Of a stretch of DNA of 64,000 bases, positions 37,601-47,313 are shown one piece after another. Every line of letters begins with the position of its first letter. Within the stretch, counting starts at the first letter, position 1. The notes below the pieces were generated by a model, which saw only the letters and a list, made by a program, of their open reading frames with translations, was not told the origin of the DNA and did no database searches. Source of the stretch: Beaufortia kweichowensis (Eukaryota; Chordata; Actinopteri; Cypriniformes; Gastromyzontidae); NCBI GenBank assembly GCA_019155185.1, contig CM032797.1, forward strand, positions 5,442,881-5,506,880, in the 5' to 3' direction. Position numbers and translations under genes: made by a program.

Positions 37601-40600
37601 TGGGCGGTGTGGGACCGCCCTCCCCGCCGTTGTTCCAATCACGATGCAGCTCGCCTCTGCAGCTGAACCTGCTGCAGTTGGAGGAGACTCAACGCTGTGC
37701 TGAGAGACAGGAAAGCACGGCGTCCTCTGTTGTACCACAGGGGAACAGCAGCAGTGTTGTTGAGAAAGCGTTGAGTGCAAGTGGACAGACCAAAACTGAG
37801 AAAAGTATTCCACAGGTGGGGACTTGATTAAACCTTTATTGATGTATTGTAGTATTCTTTAAAAAAGACTTTTAATATTTTTTTATATTTACTCCTGGAT
37901 GGCAATCTTTCTAGTGTTGAACCAGCAGGTGGCAGTGTTTCCCTTTTTAAGTTTTGTTGGTAAGGGTCTTCAGTGGGGTTCTCCAATAATTGTTTAATAT
38001 CAAAATAGTTGTTAACATAGTAATGCATTAACTAACATGAAGTAACAATGAACAAAGCTTCTACAGCAATTATTAATCTTAGTTTATGTTACAACATTTA
38101 TTAATAAATTTTTTACATCAAAAGTTGTATCTAGTAACATTAGTTAATGCACAATGAACTATAATGAAAAATGGTATTGACATTACCTGACATAACAAAG
38201 ATTGATAAATGTGGACAATTTCATAATTAGGGACAATTTTTAGTTATTATGTTTTAATTCTTTCACGTATCACAAAATATTGCGACAGCGAGTGCACTCT
38301 CATCTATGTGCATTATGGACCAGGCTTAAAATACTATATAAATTTGTTTTGCTTTTAAAGTGACTAGACCCCACTTTTAATATGGGCAACAGGATATAAT
38401 GTGCTCTGGGGTTGTTGTTCTGATAACCGCCATGTTTCTTTGGATAAAGCATCTGCCAGATGCATCATTGTAAAGGACTGCTGTGTTTGCTGTGTTTTAG
38501 GATGAAGGGTTACCTGTTGACGGTCAGCATAGCGACGCTTTCTCATCATCTAGTGACCTCCTGGACATTCTCCCAGAGGACTCACGGTCCGGCACCAGTT
38601 CTGCCACTTCGGGTTCCATGGGTTCCGGTTCTAACGGCTGCAGAACGTCTGCTAGTGGCGGTTCTGCCAGTGGAACTGGTTAGTACAGATTACCTGTGTC
38701 GTTTTAATATGTAATCACTGTTTTCATTGATTTAAACAGTCATTTGAATTTGTCCCGTAAATGTCTTGTAAACGCTTGAGCTCGACTAAAAATGCACCAG
38801 TCTGGATTTTAGGAAAGCAGACCAACAAACCAGGATAATAAAGTTGATTAATCTCGATTACAACTGCTCATGAAAACGTCCTCACTGAACTGAACTGTGT
38901 TGTGTTTATAATGTGAGGATTGTAGCATTTACATGTATATTTAAAGGAGAGCAAACAACCCCAAAATGGGAAATAATCTGATATTTGAGGCCACAGTGTG
39001 CAACCTCTTACAAAAGTTTCCCTTACTTCTCACTTTCTCTGAAGAATTTGTTATATTTAGTTATAAATGTGGAACTTTTGTTACTTAAAAAATGTCTTTT
39101 CTCCTCTTCAGGAAGCAGCCACACCAGCAACAACAGCAGTAACTACTTCGGCAGTGTGGATTCCTCACAGAAATCCCATAAGGCCAAGGGGCAAGGCTCA
39201 GGGGCGCTGGAGGGCAGTGACAACTTGATCAAGTATGTACTGCAGGACCCACTGTGGCTGCTCATGGCCAACGCAGATGAAGCTGTTATGATGTCATACG
39301 AGTTGCCGTCTCGGTGAGTGGGCGGAGAGTGTAGAAAAATCCCACCCCACTACCACTAATGCCCGCTAACCAATAACCACACTCTTCCTGTCCATTTTAA
39401 GACCCGCTTCCTGTCCTGTTTGTTATATGGGTTATATTGCATTGTGACATCATTTTCATGACAATTAAGCTGAATATGGTTGGAGTTTTGCATAACCTAT
39501 GATACAAAATAAATCTGTTGAAATTAGTATTTATATTCAGTATTTTGTTGTATTTCATAAATAATATATATGTTACTTGTAAATAAGTAAATTGTATTCT
39601 TCTGTCTTTCTTTATGTCCTACTGTCATGAAGTTTCATGATATTACAATAATTATTTTGTTACAGAATCATTTAGAATAATCGGAATTATGAAACATCAT
39701 GTTATGATAAACATAACGGCTTAATTGTAATAAAAATTTCAAAGTGCAAAAAACTGTACTGATCCTAAAATACACTTAGTTTACTTTATATTGACCCATT
39801 CCTGTGATCTGGTTTGGAACATAAAGAAAACCATATCATAAATATTGTAATCTTTCCAGCTGAATATGTCTATAAAACGTTTTAATTGAAGTTTTACTAT
39901 GTGTCCATTAGGGGGCGCTTAAAGGTTATTTAAGTCTAGGCAGTTCACATGTATTTGTTTACACTGAACTGTGTGTTTTTGCTTGTGTGTTATTGCAGTG
40001 ACATTCAGAAGGTGTTGCAGGAGGACCGGGAGAAGTTGCGACAGATGCAGAAGAACCAGCCGCGCTTCACAGAGGAGCAGAAGAGAGAGCTGGCAGAGGT
40101 GCATCCCTGGATGAGACGGGGCGGACTGCCCAAAGCCATAGATGTCAAGGTCTGTGTTGCATACCAGCACTGACATTAAACTTATGCTTTACATACTGAA
40201 GTCAGTTTTGTAATGTGTAAATAACATTGTAAATTGGAAGTCGACAGACAAAATTTTAATTGAAATTCCTCTGTTATCACAGATAATTATTGTCTGACAC
40301 AAATATGTGTGTTTATGTGTACTACAATGTGTCTGATAAAAAAACAAACAAATACATCATACCACAACATACATAAAGGATACAAACATTCTTTATCACT
40401 CCTTGGAAAATATGCAGAACTTCTCGAGGAAAGTGAAAATGGATTTTGGGTGACATGTCATTTTGTCTGATTAAAATGTGTTTGTTTGCAGGCATGCGTT
40501 GGCTGTGAGGAGCTCAATGAAACTCTGACAGAGGAAGATCCACCAGATCTGCACATGGGAGAAAGTGAAGCCAGTGATGTCACTGTACAGCAGACCAAAA

Positions 40601-40644
40601 GCAATGAGGAAACAACCCATTCCTGTCCGGGGCCTGTCACCTAA
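22634..40644 (+). CDS. per2: Period circadian regulator 2
   Basis: Twenty-two coding exons: 22634-23016, 27345-27443, 27921-28078, 28400-28521, 28786-28987, 30176-30227, 31477-31619, 32384-32462, 32568-32674, 33122-33272, 33627-33735, 33860-34000, 34347-34422, 34513-34678, 35264-35385, 35579-35764, 36548-36805, 36893-37815, 38501-38678, 39112-39313, 39999-40149, 40492-40644. They join in frame to 1386 residues (human PER2 about 1255). PER2 is the repressor arm of the clock: with CRY it enters the nucleus and inhibits CLOCK/BMAL1. PAS-A lies near residues 200-330 and PAS-B near 340-460. The SSGYGS phosphodegron (542-547), the CK1 serine ladder (744, 747, 750, 753, 756; human FASP region), a VLAAHTQKEEQ motif, a P/Q/F-rich segment and the CRY-binding tail with C1338-x-x-C1341 follow. 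Neighbouring hes6 supports per2 over per1 or per3. Intron 35765-36547 starts GTCATT, a weaker donor. Confidence 0.95.
22889..22948 (+). repeat. per2: Four 15-bp units coding SHGN(D/E) in per2
   Basis: Four tandem units encode SHGND, SHGND, SHGNE, SHGNE in the N-terminal acidic/serine-rich region. Third-position differences between units show the repeat is not brand new. Confidence 0.85.
23336..23478 (+). mobile_element. tRNA-derived SINE (degraded, near full length)
   Basis: GTAGCTCGAGCATTG (A-box part), GTTGTGGGTTTAAATCCAGA (B-box part), AGAACACACGACTAGTAGAA and a GCTTTGGATGAAACTATC tail follow in the order of the abundant cyprinid tRNA-derived SINE. It lies in the per2 intron 23017-27344. 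Confidence 0.65.
23834..24104. mobile_element. Cyprinid interspersed DNA element with inverted ends
   Basis: Begins as a decayed GATAGTTCACCCAAAAATG-type end, contains ATTATTTCATCATTTATTCT, CCTCATGTCACTTCAAACTT and GTATGACTTTCTT, and ends GGTGAATAAATGATGACAG ... CTAGCCCTTTAA, the rough inverse of its start. This is one of the commonest repeats in cyprinid genes. Class not assigned here. Confidence 0.65.
24587..24785 (+). repeat. Diverged repeat, copy 2 (pairs with 19058-19258)
   Basis: Second, same-orientation copy of the intronic repeat described at 19058-19258, in the next intron of per2. Substitutions and small indels separate the two, so duplication is old or both are independent insertions of one family. 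Confidence 0.55.
26539..26554 (+). promoter_or_regulatory. Tandem E-box-like motif in per2 intron
   Basis: CACGTA (26539-26544) and CACGTG (26549-26554) lie 4 bases apart. Paired E-boxes mark CLOCK/BMAL1 targets, though the usual gap is 6 to 7 bases. Motif evidence only. Confidence 0.25.
29124..30060 (-). mobile_element. Possible LTR-derived insert in a per2 intron
   Basis: The block begins TGTTGGACTTGG. On the minus strand it ends ...CCAACA preceded by an AATAAA, which is how an LTR 3' region looks. Composition differs from the flanking intron, with several GC-richer stretches near 29330-29420. I could not find a matching target-site duplication, the far boundary is a guess, and no coding frame is present. 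Confidence 0.25.
30255..30362 (+). mobile_element. Fragment of the cyprinid GGGATAGTTCACC element
   Basis: Starts TTAAAGGGATAGTTCACCCC and keeps internal AAGTCAATGGTGTCCACGTT and ACATTCTTCAGAATA segments of the same family as 23834-24104. It lies in the intron 30228-31476 of per2. Confidence 0.6.
32080..32292 (+). repeat. Interspersed repeat, copy 1 (pairs with 45332-45631)
   Basis: Shares order and sequence with 45332-45558: CAGCCAAAAGTAGTCCAG, TTTAAAAAGC, GGTGAGACCT, CTCTAGACAAG..GACTACT and ATTTCATAGTTTTG each have a counterpart there. It lies in the per2 intron 31620-32383. Confidence 0.6.
35402..35518 (+). mobile_element. Fragment of the cyprinid GGGATAGTTCACC element
   Basis: TTAAAGGGATAGTTCACCTA, then ATTCTGTCATCTTATATTCA and CTGCAGAAGAAAGAAAGTCA: an internally shortened copy of the family seen at 23834-24104. 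It fills most of the 193-bp per2 intron between 35385 and 35579. Confidence 0.65.
37372..37515 (+). repeat. per2: Eight F-x-x-Q-x-x hexapeptide units in per2
   Basis: Residues about 1012-1059 consist of eight perfect six-residue units, each starting with F and with Q at position 4 (FPAQPS, FQPQPG, FTPQTP, FPPQST, FSIQTQ, FTSQNP, FTPQAP, FQPQPF), coded by 18-bp units. Human PER2 has only loosely similar F/P/Q sequence here. Confidence 0.9.
37922..37936 (+). promoter_or_regulatory. CTCF-like motif, perfect consensus
   Basis: CCAGCAGGTGGCAGT matches all 15 positions of the vertebrate CTCF core CCASYAGRKGGCRSY. It lies in per2 intron 37816-38500. Confidence 0.5.
38016..38210 (+). repeat. Common teleost interspersed repeat
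   Basis: AATGCATTAACTAACATGAA, CAATTATTAATCTTAGTTTA and AACATTAGTTAATGCACAAT in this order form a repeat seen in very many fish introns. Class not assigned. It lies in per2 intron 37816-38500. Confidence 0.6.
38436..38475 (+). mobile_element. SINE tail fragment
   Basis: CTTTGGATAAAGCATCTGCC followed by AGATGCATCATTGTAAAG matches the conserved 3' tail of fish SINEs. It lies just upstream of a per2 exon. Confidence 0.6.
39905..39919 (+). promoter_or_regulatory. CTCF-like motif
   Basis: CCATTAGGGGGCGCT fits the CTCF core at 14 of 15 positions. It lies in per2 intron 39314-39998, in the same orientation as the site at 37922. Confidence 0.4.
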
Positions 40645-41700
40645 CAAACCGCTTATTCCGCCCACATCTACAGGCTTCGTCTGATTGGACGGTGATGACA
40701 TTTTGCATCGAGACATTTTGCATTTGCTGCACTTTGCAACCAATGCTGCTAGACTCTGTCTAGTTGGTTGTTTGTGTGATTGAATGAATGCATTCTGTAG
40801 TAAAAATTTATATTTTTAGATGGTTTCGAAGGTTAGACTTTGTTCCATTTAATGATCAAAACTGTCCTGACTTTATATCGTTTTCTTTCCAGTGTTTGTT
40901 TTAAAAGGTTTCTGTTCATATACTGCTGACTGGAATCCTTTCTGTGAATAACTTATTTTAGTCTGTACAGATCCCTTTTTCTAAAAAAAAGTGTTTTATA
41001 TGTACTTCAAACATTGTTTCTAGTGTTTGATAGTTGTGTAGTGGTATAGCTGTATAAAATCCTGTAAATTTATTCAGTTCTACAAGACACGCTTGTAGTT
41101 TATGAGCTAAAATATTATTTATTTACATTGAGACAGTTCTAATGTACCCCAGATTAAAAGCATTGACTAATATGACTTAGTCACAAGTTTTGGCTTTAAC
41201 AATTGTATCTTATTAAGCAGACATTGAATCTGTTAAGCACTTGAAATGTAGCATTCGGCTATTATCATAAGTATTATTCCTTAGAAGAGATGGGTTTAGG
41301 AATTTTTCCCTGTTCAGACTGGCCTGTTTGTCTCAAAGACAGCCTGCAAATCTTACACTACTTAAGACAGAGGTTTAATAACCACCCTGACACTTTTCTT
41401 ACCTAAACATGTGAAGACCTACTGTCAAACCACAATTACCACAATCACTAAAGCACCTTATTGAAGAAAAGAGATTAAGGTAACAGATAAAAAGGACAAA
41501 AATACCACAAGATGTTGATTTGACGTTATGCTTAATTTTGAGAAACAAGTATTTTTGTTGAGAAATGTTTTAGGTCATTCATAATGTTTGCCCGCATAGT
41601 AAATGCATGTGTGTTTGCATTCAGTGACTTTTGAAACTATACTGTTACTTTGTGCGGTCCTGTTTAGTTTGTTTATTAAAGTCTATTTTTTATATAAAGA
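40645..41700 (+). other. per2: Probable per2 3' UTR with poly(A) signal
   Basis: AT-rich sequence after the per2 stop. ATTAAA at 41675-41680, followed by a T-rich stretch, is a candidate poly(A) signal, which would give a UTR of about 1 kb. An earlier ATTAAA at 41154 is an alternative. Confidence 0.5.
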
Positions 41701-43488
41701 ACTAAAGTATCTTGGATGAGTCTTTGTTCATATATTTATGCACACAACTAGTCAATTGTATACTGTATATGTTTAAGAATTAAAATTTAAGTTAAGTTAA
41801 AGTTTAAGATGTATATTCTTAACTAGAAAAAATAAGAATATCATTTAAACTGTGTCTGTATATAACATCAAAATACATTACATTTAAAGATTACAAAGAG
41901 AGAAAGAGACATTTACTGTTTAAATTACTGTAGGATGTACAAGAAAAATACATGATGCATTAAAGATGGATTTAATTGTAAAACTTTGAAAAAACTAGAG
42001 AATATTCACTTTAAAGAGACTATAGAAACTTTTTCATTTAAGATTTGTGGTCTCTATAACACAGGTTTTTCATCGTTTTGCTACATTTATTCAAAAACGA
42101 TGAAAAAAAGTAATGCCCAAATACATTTCTATGTAAACTATGTGCAAGAACACTTGATAGAGCAGTTAATAAAACTTTTCCACTCTAGTTTTACTCTTTA
42201 GGTTTAAGTAGTTGAATGCGTCCTGCGCAAACTGGCCGTTGGAAACAGAAGGGTCCCTTTCTGTGCCATATGTTCAAACGCCCCAGTTTCGTTCCGAACA
42301 GTTCCTCTTTGAGTTTTTATTTTATTATTATACAACGCACATCCGATGTACAACTTCCCTTCATGTGCTTAGACCCAAGCTGTGCGTCGAGACAGGAGTT
42401 TGCGCCACCGCAGATAAAAGGCGCGTCAGTTCCTTTCACACCTGCGCCAATTTGAGTACAAGGTGCGAATGGTTCTGTCGGGCCTCCTACCACGACCACA
42501 ACCTTCAGACGCCAAAGATCCCTCCTCCCGATGAAAGCAGTGAAATTACAACTTGTCAACAGTCTGCGAACTTAATATGTGGATTTAAAAGAGTTAATAC
42601 GTATTTATTTCAGCTCGTATGTTGGTTGTGGGAAAACTACGTGGCTATAAATGATACTGGAAAAACTTTAGGAATTAATATTTTGTGATAAGTGTCTGTT
42701 TACTTCAGGTTTAAATATCTTGGAAAATATAAGAAACGCAATCTTTAATAATAGTATTCTAATTAAAAATGCATTGATCATGCCAACTTAAAAAAAACAG
42801 CAAAGTCAGAGGGATTCAACTGTCAACTAGATGTAAGTTTTGCTTCCAAACTAACAATGTAAGAAACTTTAAAAAAAATAGATGACAAAGTTTCTCTGTT
42901 TTAGTTTACAGCACAGTGGACGAGATCAGCAGCAAGACACTGTTTTAACACGTCATCCTGGCTGCATTAGGTGTTAAATTTTGCACCCCAGACATATGCA
43001 AAGAGCCTTTAAAGTGGATATTCACACTTATGACATATACAGGGTGTGATTAAACAGAGTTACTCCAGCATCAAAGCAATGCAGTCGCCTGATAAAACTA
43101 GATAACATCTGCTTTTATGTGTCAACCATGTATGTGACATGTAACTGCAATGTGTACCCAAAAATATGACCATGACACTCATCACAATAATAAACTCAGA
43201 AAGTGGGTAAAGTTGAATCTCTTTAATCAAATACTTGATGAAACACATGTCAGGTTTGAACATGACCACACTGTAAGACATTTTTGGCTTTACAAGTCAT
43301 TTCAACATGTCTATTTTTTATGTTTTTTACCTTTAACATTGTCTCGTCAAAATAAGTAACATCAACTTAATCATTTGTCCAACTTTAGAATCAGTTGAAA
43401 TGAGTTGTAAAGTCAACTTGATTGTATTTAAGGCAGAAAAAAACTTGTTTTACAGTGCACAACCTTTTATACACAAAATGCATTTACA
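41701..43488. other. Interval between the convergent per2 and hes6
   Basis: About 1.8 kb with no gene I can support. The block 42210-42560 is more GC-rich and holds an open frame of 158 codons (42212-42688), but its composition and lack of recognisable domains argue against a protein. A conserved non-coding element is possible. Confidence 0.5.
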
Positions 43489-43494
43489 TTTATT
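43489..43494 (-). terminator. hes6: Candidate poly(A) signal of hes6
   Basis: AATAAA on the minus strand, about 440 bases beyond the hes6 stop codon. Confidence 0.45.
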
Positions 43495-43932
43495 TTAAAT
43501 TCACGTTATACAATGATCACATACACTTTTAAATGTCAGAGATCTATATCTACAACCACGACATTCAAATATTTACATTCTAACCAACAATAATTAGAAA
43601 TGGGAAGATGCTCCCTAGAAATATTATTTATCCTTACAGTGTTGTTTTAACTTATTCTTAGTTCTTAGCTTATACAAAACAATTAAATAAAGATGCCAAC
43701 ATAAAAGCCGTTTTGCTGGTATTGGACTGAAATGCAAGAGCTTATTGGTGGGGGATTTCCACATGTAATTTCTTATGTATCTAGTAAACTAACTTTACAC
43801 AAAGTTGTAGGTGTCCTATTTCTACTGTACGTGTACATTTAGGTAGATTTTCACAGCTCTACACTAAATAATCATAATCGAAAGTTCTTAAACCATCTAT
43901 TACATCTTGGAGAATTCTCCGAGAGTATTTGT

Positions 43933-44889
43933 CTACCAAGGTCTCCACATAGATTTGGAATGGAAAGTGGTCGGGATGCTTGAAGCATGGCTGTGCTCCG
44001 TGTCCGTGTCATCCAGGTCAGAGCAAAGGTCATCGCTGGAGGTGGAGGAAGGAGACGGAGACAGGGCGGAGGAGCCGCTGCTCACCACGCTCCTGCCTCC
44101 GGGTGACAACATCGCGTACGTTCCGTCGCTCGGCCAAGTGCTAGAGTCCGACATGAGGTCCGACAGGATATCCTGAAAGCGATCCTCGTCGTTTAACGGC
44201 ATGCATTCCAGCAGGTGGTTTAGCAGGTCGGCGGCGATCGTCGCGTCGATTCCCGGACAGCTGGACACGAACGTGTGCACCTCGTGCATGCACTGGATAT
44301 AACCCGCGGCGAAACGCTCGTTGGCCTCGCGGTTCACGCTGTCAGCCTCTGCGGGGAGAAGAAAACGCATGACGTCACTCACACACACACACACACGTCC
44401 GTTTTGAAATATGCTATACATTATAAAACGTAATTTAACAGCGGTGGCGTGACAGTCCGGTTCCGGCCTGCGCGAGATGTGATGACGCGCTTACCCTTGG
44501 CTTTGTTTTGCAGGATACTTTCCACGCGTTTCACGGTCATCTCCAGCACCTCGGCGTTCTCCATTTTAACCTGCCCCTAAAAAAAGTATTGCGTTAAAAC
44601 TCTCCTTAGGACTTAGTCTTGAGGGTTGTGTTGTAATGGACAATGACTTACATCCGAGTCTGTCAGCAGTAGCCTCAGTTCCTGTAAACTTTCATTGATG
44701 CGGGCGCGTCTCTTTTTCTCCACCAGCGGTTTCCTCGTCTGGAAAGAGAGAGAAAGTGCGATTAAATCATTGCGTTATTAAAGCCTTTATAGACGTATCC
44801 GTGTGCAATAAAAGCGCGTTACATACCTTTCTGTCTTTTATTCCGTAATAATCCTCCTCGTGCTTGCCGTTGCGGGACGCAGGGGCCAT
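43933..44889 (-). CDS. hes6: Hairy/enhancer-of-split-related bHLH factor Hes6
   Basis: Four exons on the minus strand, 44827-44889, 44652-44738, 44495-44576 and 43933-44348, joining in frame to 215 residues (human HES6 224). Hes6 is a nuclear bHLH protein that promotes neuronal and muscle differentiation by antagonising Hes1 and binding Groucho corepressors. The basic region KPLVEKKRRARIN (about residues 24-36) leads into helix-loop-helix with the short loop typical of Hes6. An Orange domain (about 88-128, ERFAAGYIQCMHEVHTFVSS) matches human HES6 closely. A serine-rich stretch precedes DDLCSDL, and the protein ends in the Groucho-binding WRPW. The exon 3 acceptor was set at TTTTTTTAG 44577, because the nearer CAG would delete two loop residues kept in mammals. 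Confidence 0.95.
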
Positions 44890-44938
44890 ATTGCTGCAGG
44901 AGAGGACGCTGTGCCGTTACGACTCTTGAATGGGGGGC

Positions 44939-45075
44939 AGATGGTCGGCGTGTTCAGTTTGAGACAAAAGTCGGTGCTAACAAGCACTTCATATATTGTG
45001 CAAAGTGGGCGATTGAAGGGGGACATTTATGAGGGCTTATTTACATGTCAATGGACTGGCTCGCAACCAATCAAC
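44939..45075 (-). promoter_or_regulatory. hes6: hes6 promoter
   Basis: On the minus strand a TATA-like ATATAT (44991-44996) lies about 100 bases before the ATG. An E-box of proneural type, CATCTG, lies at about 44938-44943 (GCAGATGG on the plus strand), and a CCAAT in plus orientation lies at about 45067. Hes6 is a known Neurogenin target, which fits the E-box. Confidence 0.5.
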
Positions 45076-45331
45076 AGCCATGCTTTTGTCTTTGCCCTGT
45101 AAACCAGCCCATCCTACAGTATGAACTTGTAGATGGACCAGAAAAGAGTTTAAGCAAGAGAATCACGTTTGTCCTGAGTATGTTTAGACACAAAAATGAC
45201 CCTAAAATCTTTAAATCTGAAGGTGCTCAAAATTACCTTTGTAGACAAGTAAGTGTGCCAACATATTAATTTCTTTAATATAGTATTTAAAAATATTCCA
45301 TTGAAATAAATTACTTTGGCCAAATATTAAA

Positions 45332-45631
45332 TAAAAAGCAGCCAATAAAAGTCCAGCATAGAAAAAAGCTGTTTAAAAAAGCTTATCAGGTTGAGACCTC
45401 AAGAAGCTGGATGATAAAATGACAAAGAGTATGATCTTGCAAATTCTAGACAATGGGTGACTACTTCTGAAGATATTCATATAGTGTTCATTTATTTTAG
45501 ATGCTTTTAGTCACAACATAATTCCCACAGTTACAATTGTGTTTCATGGTTTTGATGAGGTTGCTACTATTCTAAAATGTGGAAAAACTCAACAGTGAGT
45601 AAGTGTTTCCAAACTTCTGACCGGTCCTGTA
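45332..45631 (+). repeat. Interspersed repeat, copy 2 (pairs with 32080-32292)
   Basis: Diverged copy of the repeat in the per2 intron. It extends further, to TTTCCAAACTTCTGACCGGT, an end found on many fish DNA elements. It lies between hes6 and itm2c. Confidence 0.6.
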
Positions 45632-47140
45632 TAAGATATAGAAAATCAAGCCAAAGTCAGTGTAAATAAGTAGGCTACTCTCCTAAGAACAGACAGAATG
45701 GAATCATTAATTGCCTACATAAACAATTTTACAAGTAATATAAACTTAGTTCAATGTAATTTTATAAATGAAATTATTTCCTTAATTCAAAGGTAATTTC
45801 CAGACTTCAGAATTTCATACGTTGAATGAGGTTGCCTTGTATGTTTGCGAAAAGCAGTAAACTATAAACACTTTCAGTTGTCTGAATGAACTGTTAGTTT
45901 TCCTAAAAATAAACACGTAGACAACGACGTAGACAAACACGTCCATTTGACTGATGTTTTACACATAACCTGTAAATGAGGCTCAGGTTTGCAAAACCAA
46001 ATCTCTGTATTTCGACCTTAACACAGTTCGCCCTCTACTGGAATCCAGTTTTCAGATACAGCATCGTGTCCATTTAAGCGGACTGGCCTATTATTTCACA
46101 CCTATTCTTTACCATCTTCTGTATATTGGTTATGATAAATGTCTACTTATTGTGAGATCCCACATCTTAAGACACATTTGAATATAAAGAAAAAAAATAA
46201 AGCATACGAATCTTGCAATGTTGTCATTTTTAAATGTAACATTTAATATTCACCTTTCTTATATATAGCTAATATTTTAAAATTATACAAATGTTTTGTA
46301 CAAATGTTTTGGACACAGACTATTCAAATCAGTCGATATGTTTAATGTGCACATTCGAACAGTTAGTTTATAACCTGCATCAGAGCCATAAAAAGCCTTA
46401 AGAAGTACCAAGTTATTTATTAACTTCCGGCAGTCTGATGTAAATCACAGCGCGTAGTAGATCACCGTAAACGGCTAAAATAGAATCGGAAGGCACATCC
46501 ATTTGTGGAATATTACATAGTAAAAGTCCCGGACGCAGCCAAGGCGGAGATGGCTGGCTGGCGGAAAAAACTTTTATTCGATCGACTTTTTTATTATTTT
46601 AAAATATGAAAGTTTATAACGCTTCAAGACGTTTTTAAAAATAATTATAGGTTAACGTAAGTGAATCTCTTTAATGAAGTTCAAAGTTAATTTCATCAAT
46701 GCAATAACATACTTGAATTATACCATGTAATTAGTTAATGTAACACAAACACATTTGATGGTAACAAATTTTATAACTTTAAATAATTTAGCACTTGTTC
46801 CACATTTACAACTGTTTTAAAGAACCTTTTGTTCTGTACTGCATATGTCACTTTTGGTCATTTACTGTAGGCCTGTGTATACATTAATGTACCCTGTACA
46901 TTTCTGTTTTATATTTATCTTTATTTTACATGCATTACATTATTACATATTACATATTTTGCAGTTTTACATTTGACTTGAAAATAGAAAAAGACTTGAA
47001 AATAGTAGTACCTGTAGTCTTTCTATAGGTACTACTATGAAGAAATATGGTTTATCAGTATGAACGTTAATCATACAGCCTGAAGCAGGTTTCCAGACCA
47101 AGCGAAAAAAATTGTGAGTGATACTAATTTTAGATGATGA
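45632..47140. other. Non-coding interval upstream of itm2c
   Basis: Mostly AT-rich with no recognisable gene. It contains a CTCF-like motif on the minus strand at 46027-46041 and a short ATG frame of 19 codons at 46550-46609 in a locally GC-richer patch. Confidence 0.5.
46027..46041 (-). promoter_or_regulatory. CTCF-like motif
   Basis: The minus strand reads CCAGTAGAGGGCGAA, matching the first 13 positions of the CTCF core but not the last two. Orientation is opposite to the two per2 intronic sites. Confidence 0.35.
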
Positions 47141-47146
47141 ACGCCG

Positions 47147-47313
47147 ATTGGTGGACTCTAACTTTGAAGTGTACCGGAAGCGAGGGAATCCTCTTTAAGT
47201 TCGCCCTCTGCCGAGCGCTTCAGTCACAACTCGAGCGAGATCGGTCCTCAGCGGTGATACAGTCACTATTGTAAGTCCTAACCGCAGAAAACAAGGAAGA
47301 AGAAAACGTCAAA
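47147..47313 (+). promoter_or_regulatory. itm2c: itm2c promoter and 5' UTR
   Basis: An inverted CCAAT (ATTGGT 47147-47152) and an ETS site CCGGAAG (47174-47180) lie in a GC-richer patch 130-170 bases before the start codon. No TATA box. The leader appears unspliced. Confidence 0.5.

Noticed and set aside
36869..37813. Several long frames over the big per2 exon on both strands
   Set aside because: Overlap the P/Q-rich per2 coding exon. GC-rich codons keep the other frames open by chance.
42212..42688. Open frame of 158 codons between per2 and hes6
   Set aside because: No domain, no splice partner, odd composition and no homologue I know. It is likely a chance frame in a GC-richer patch.
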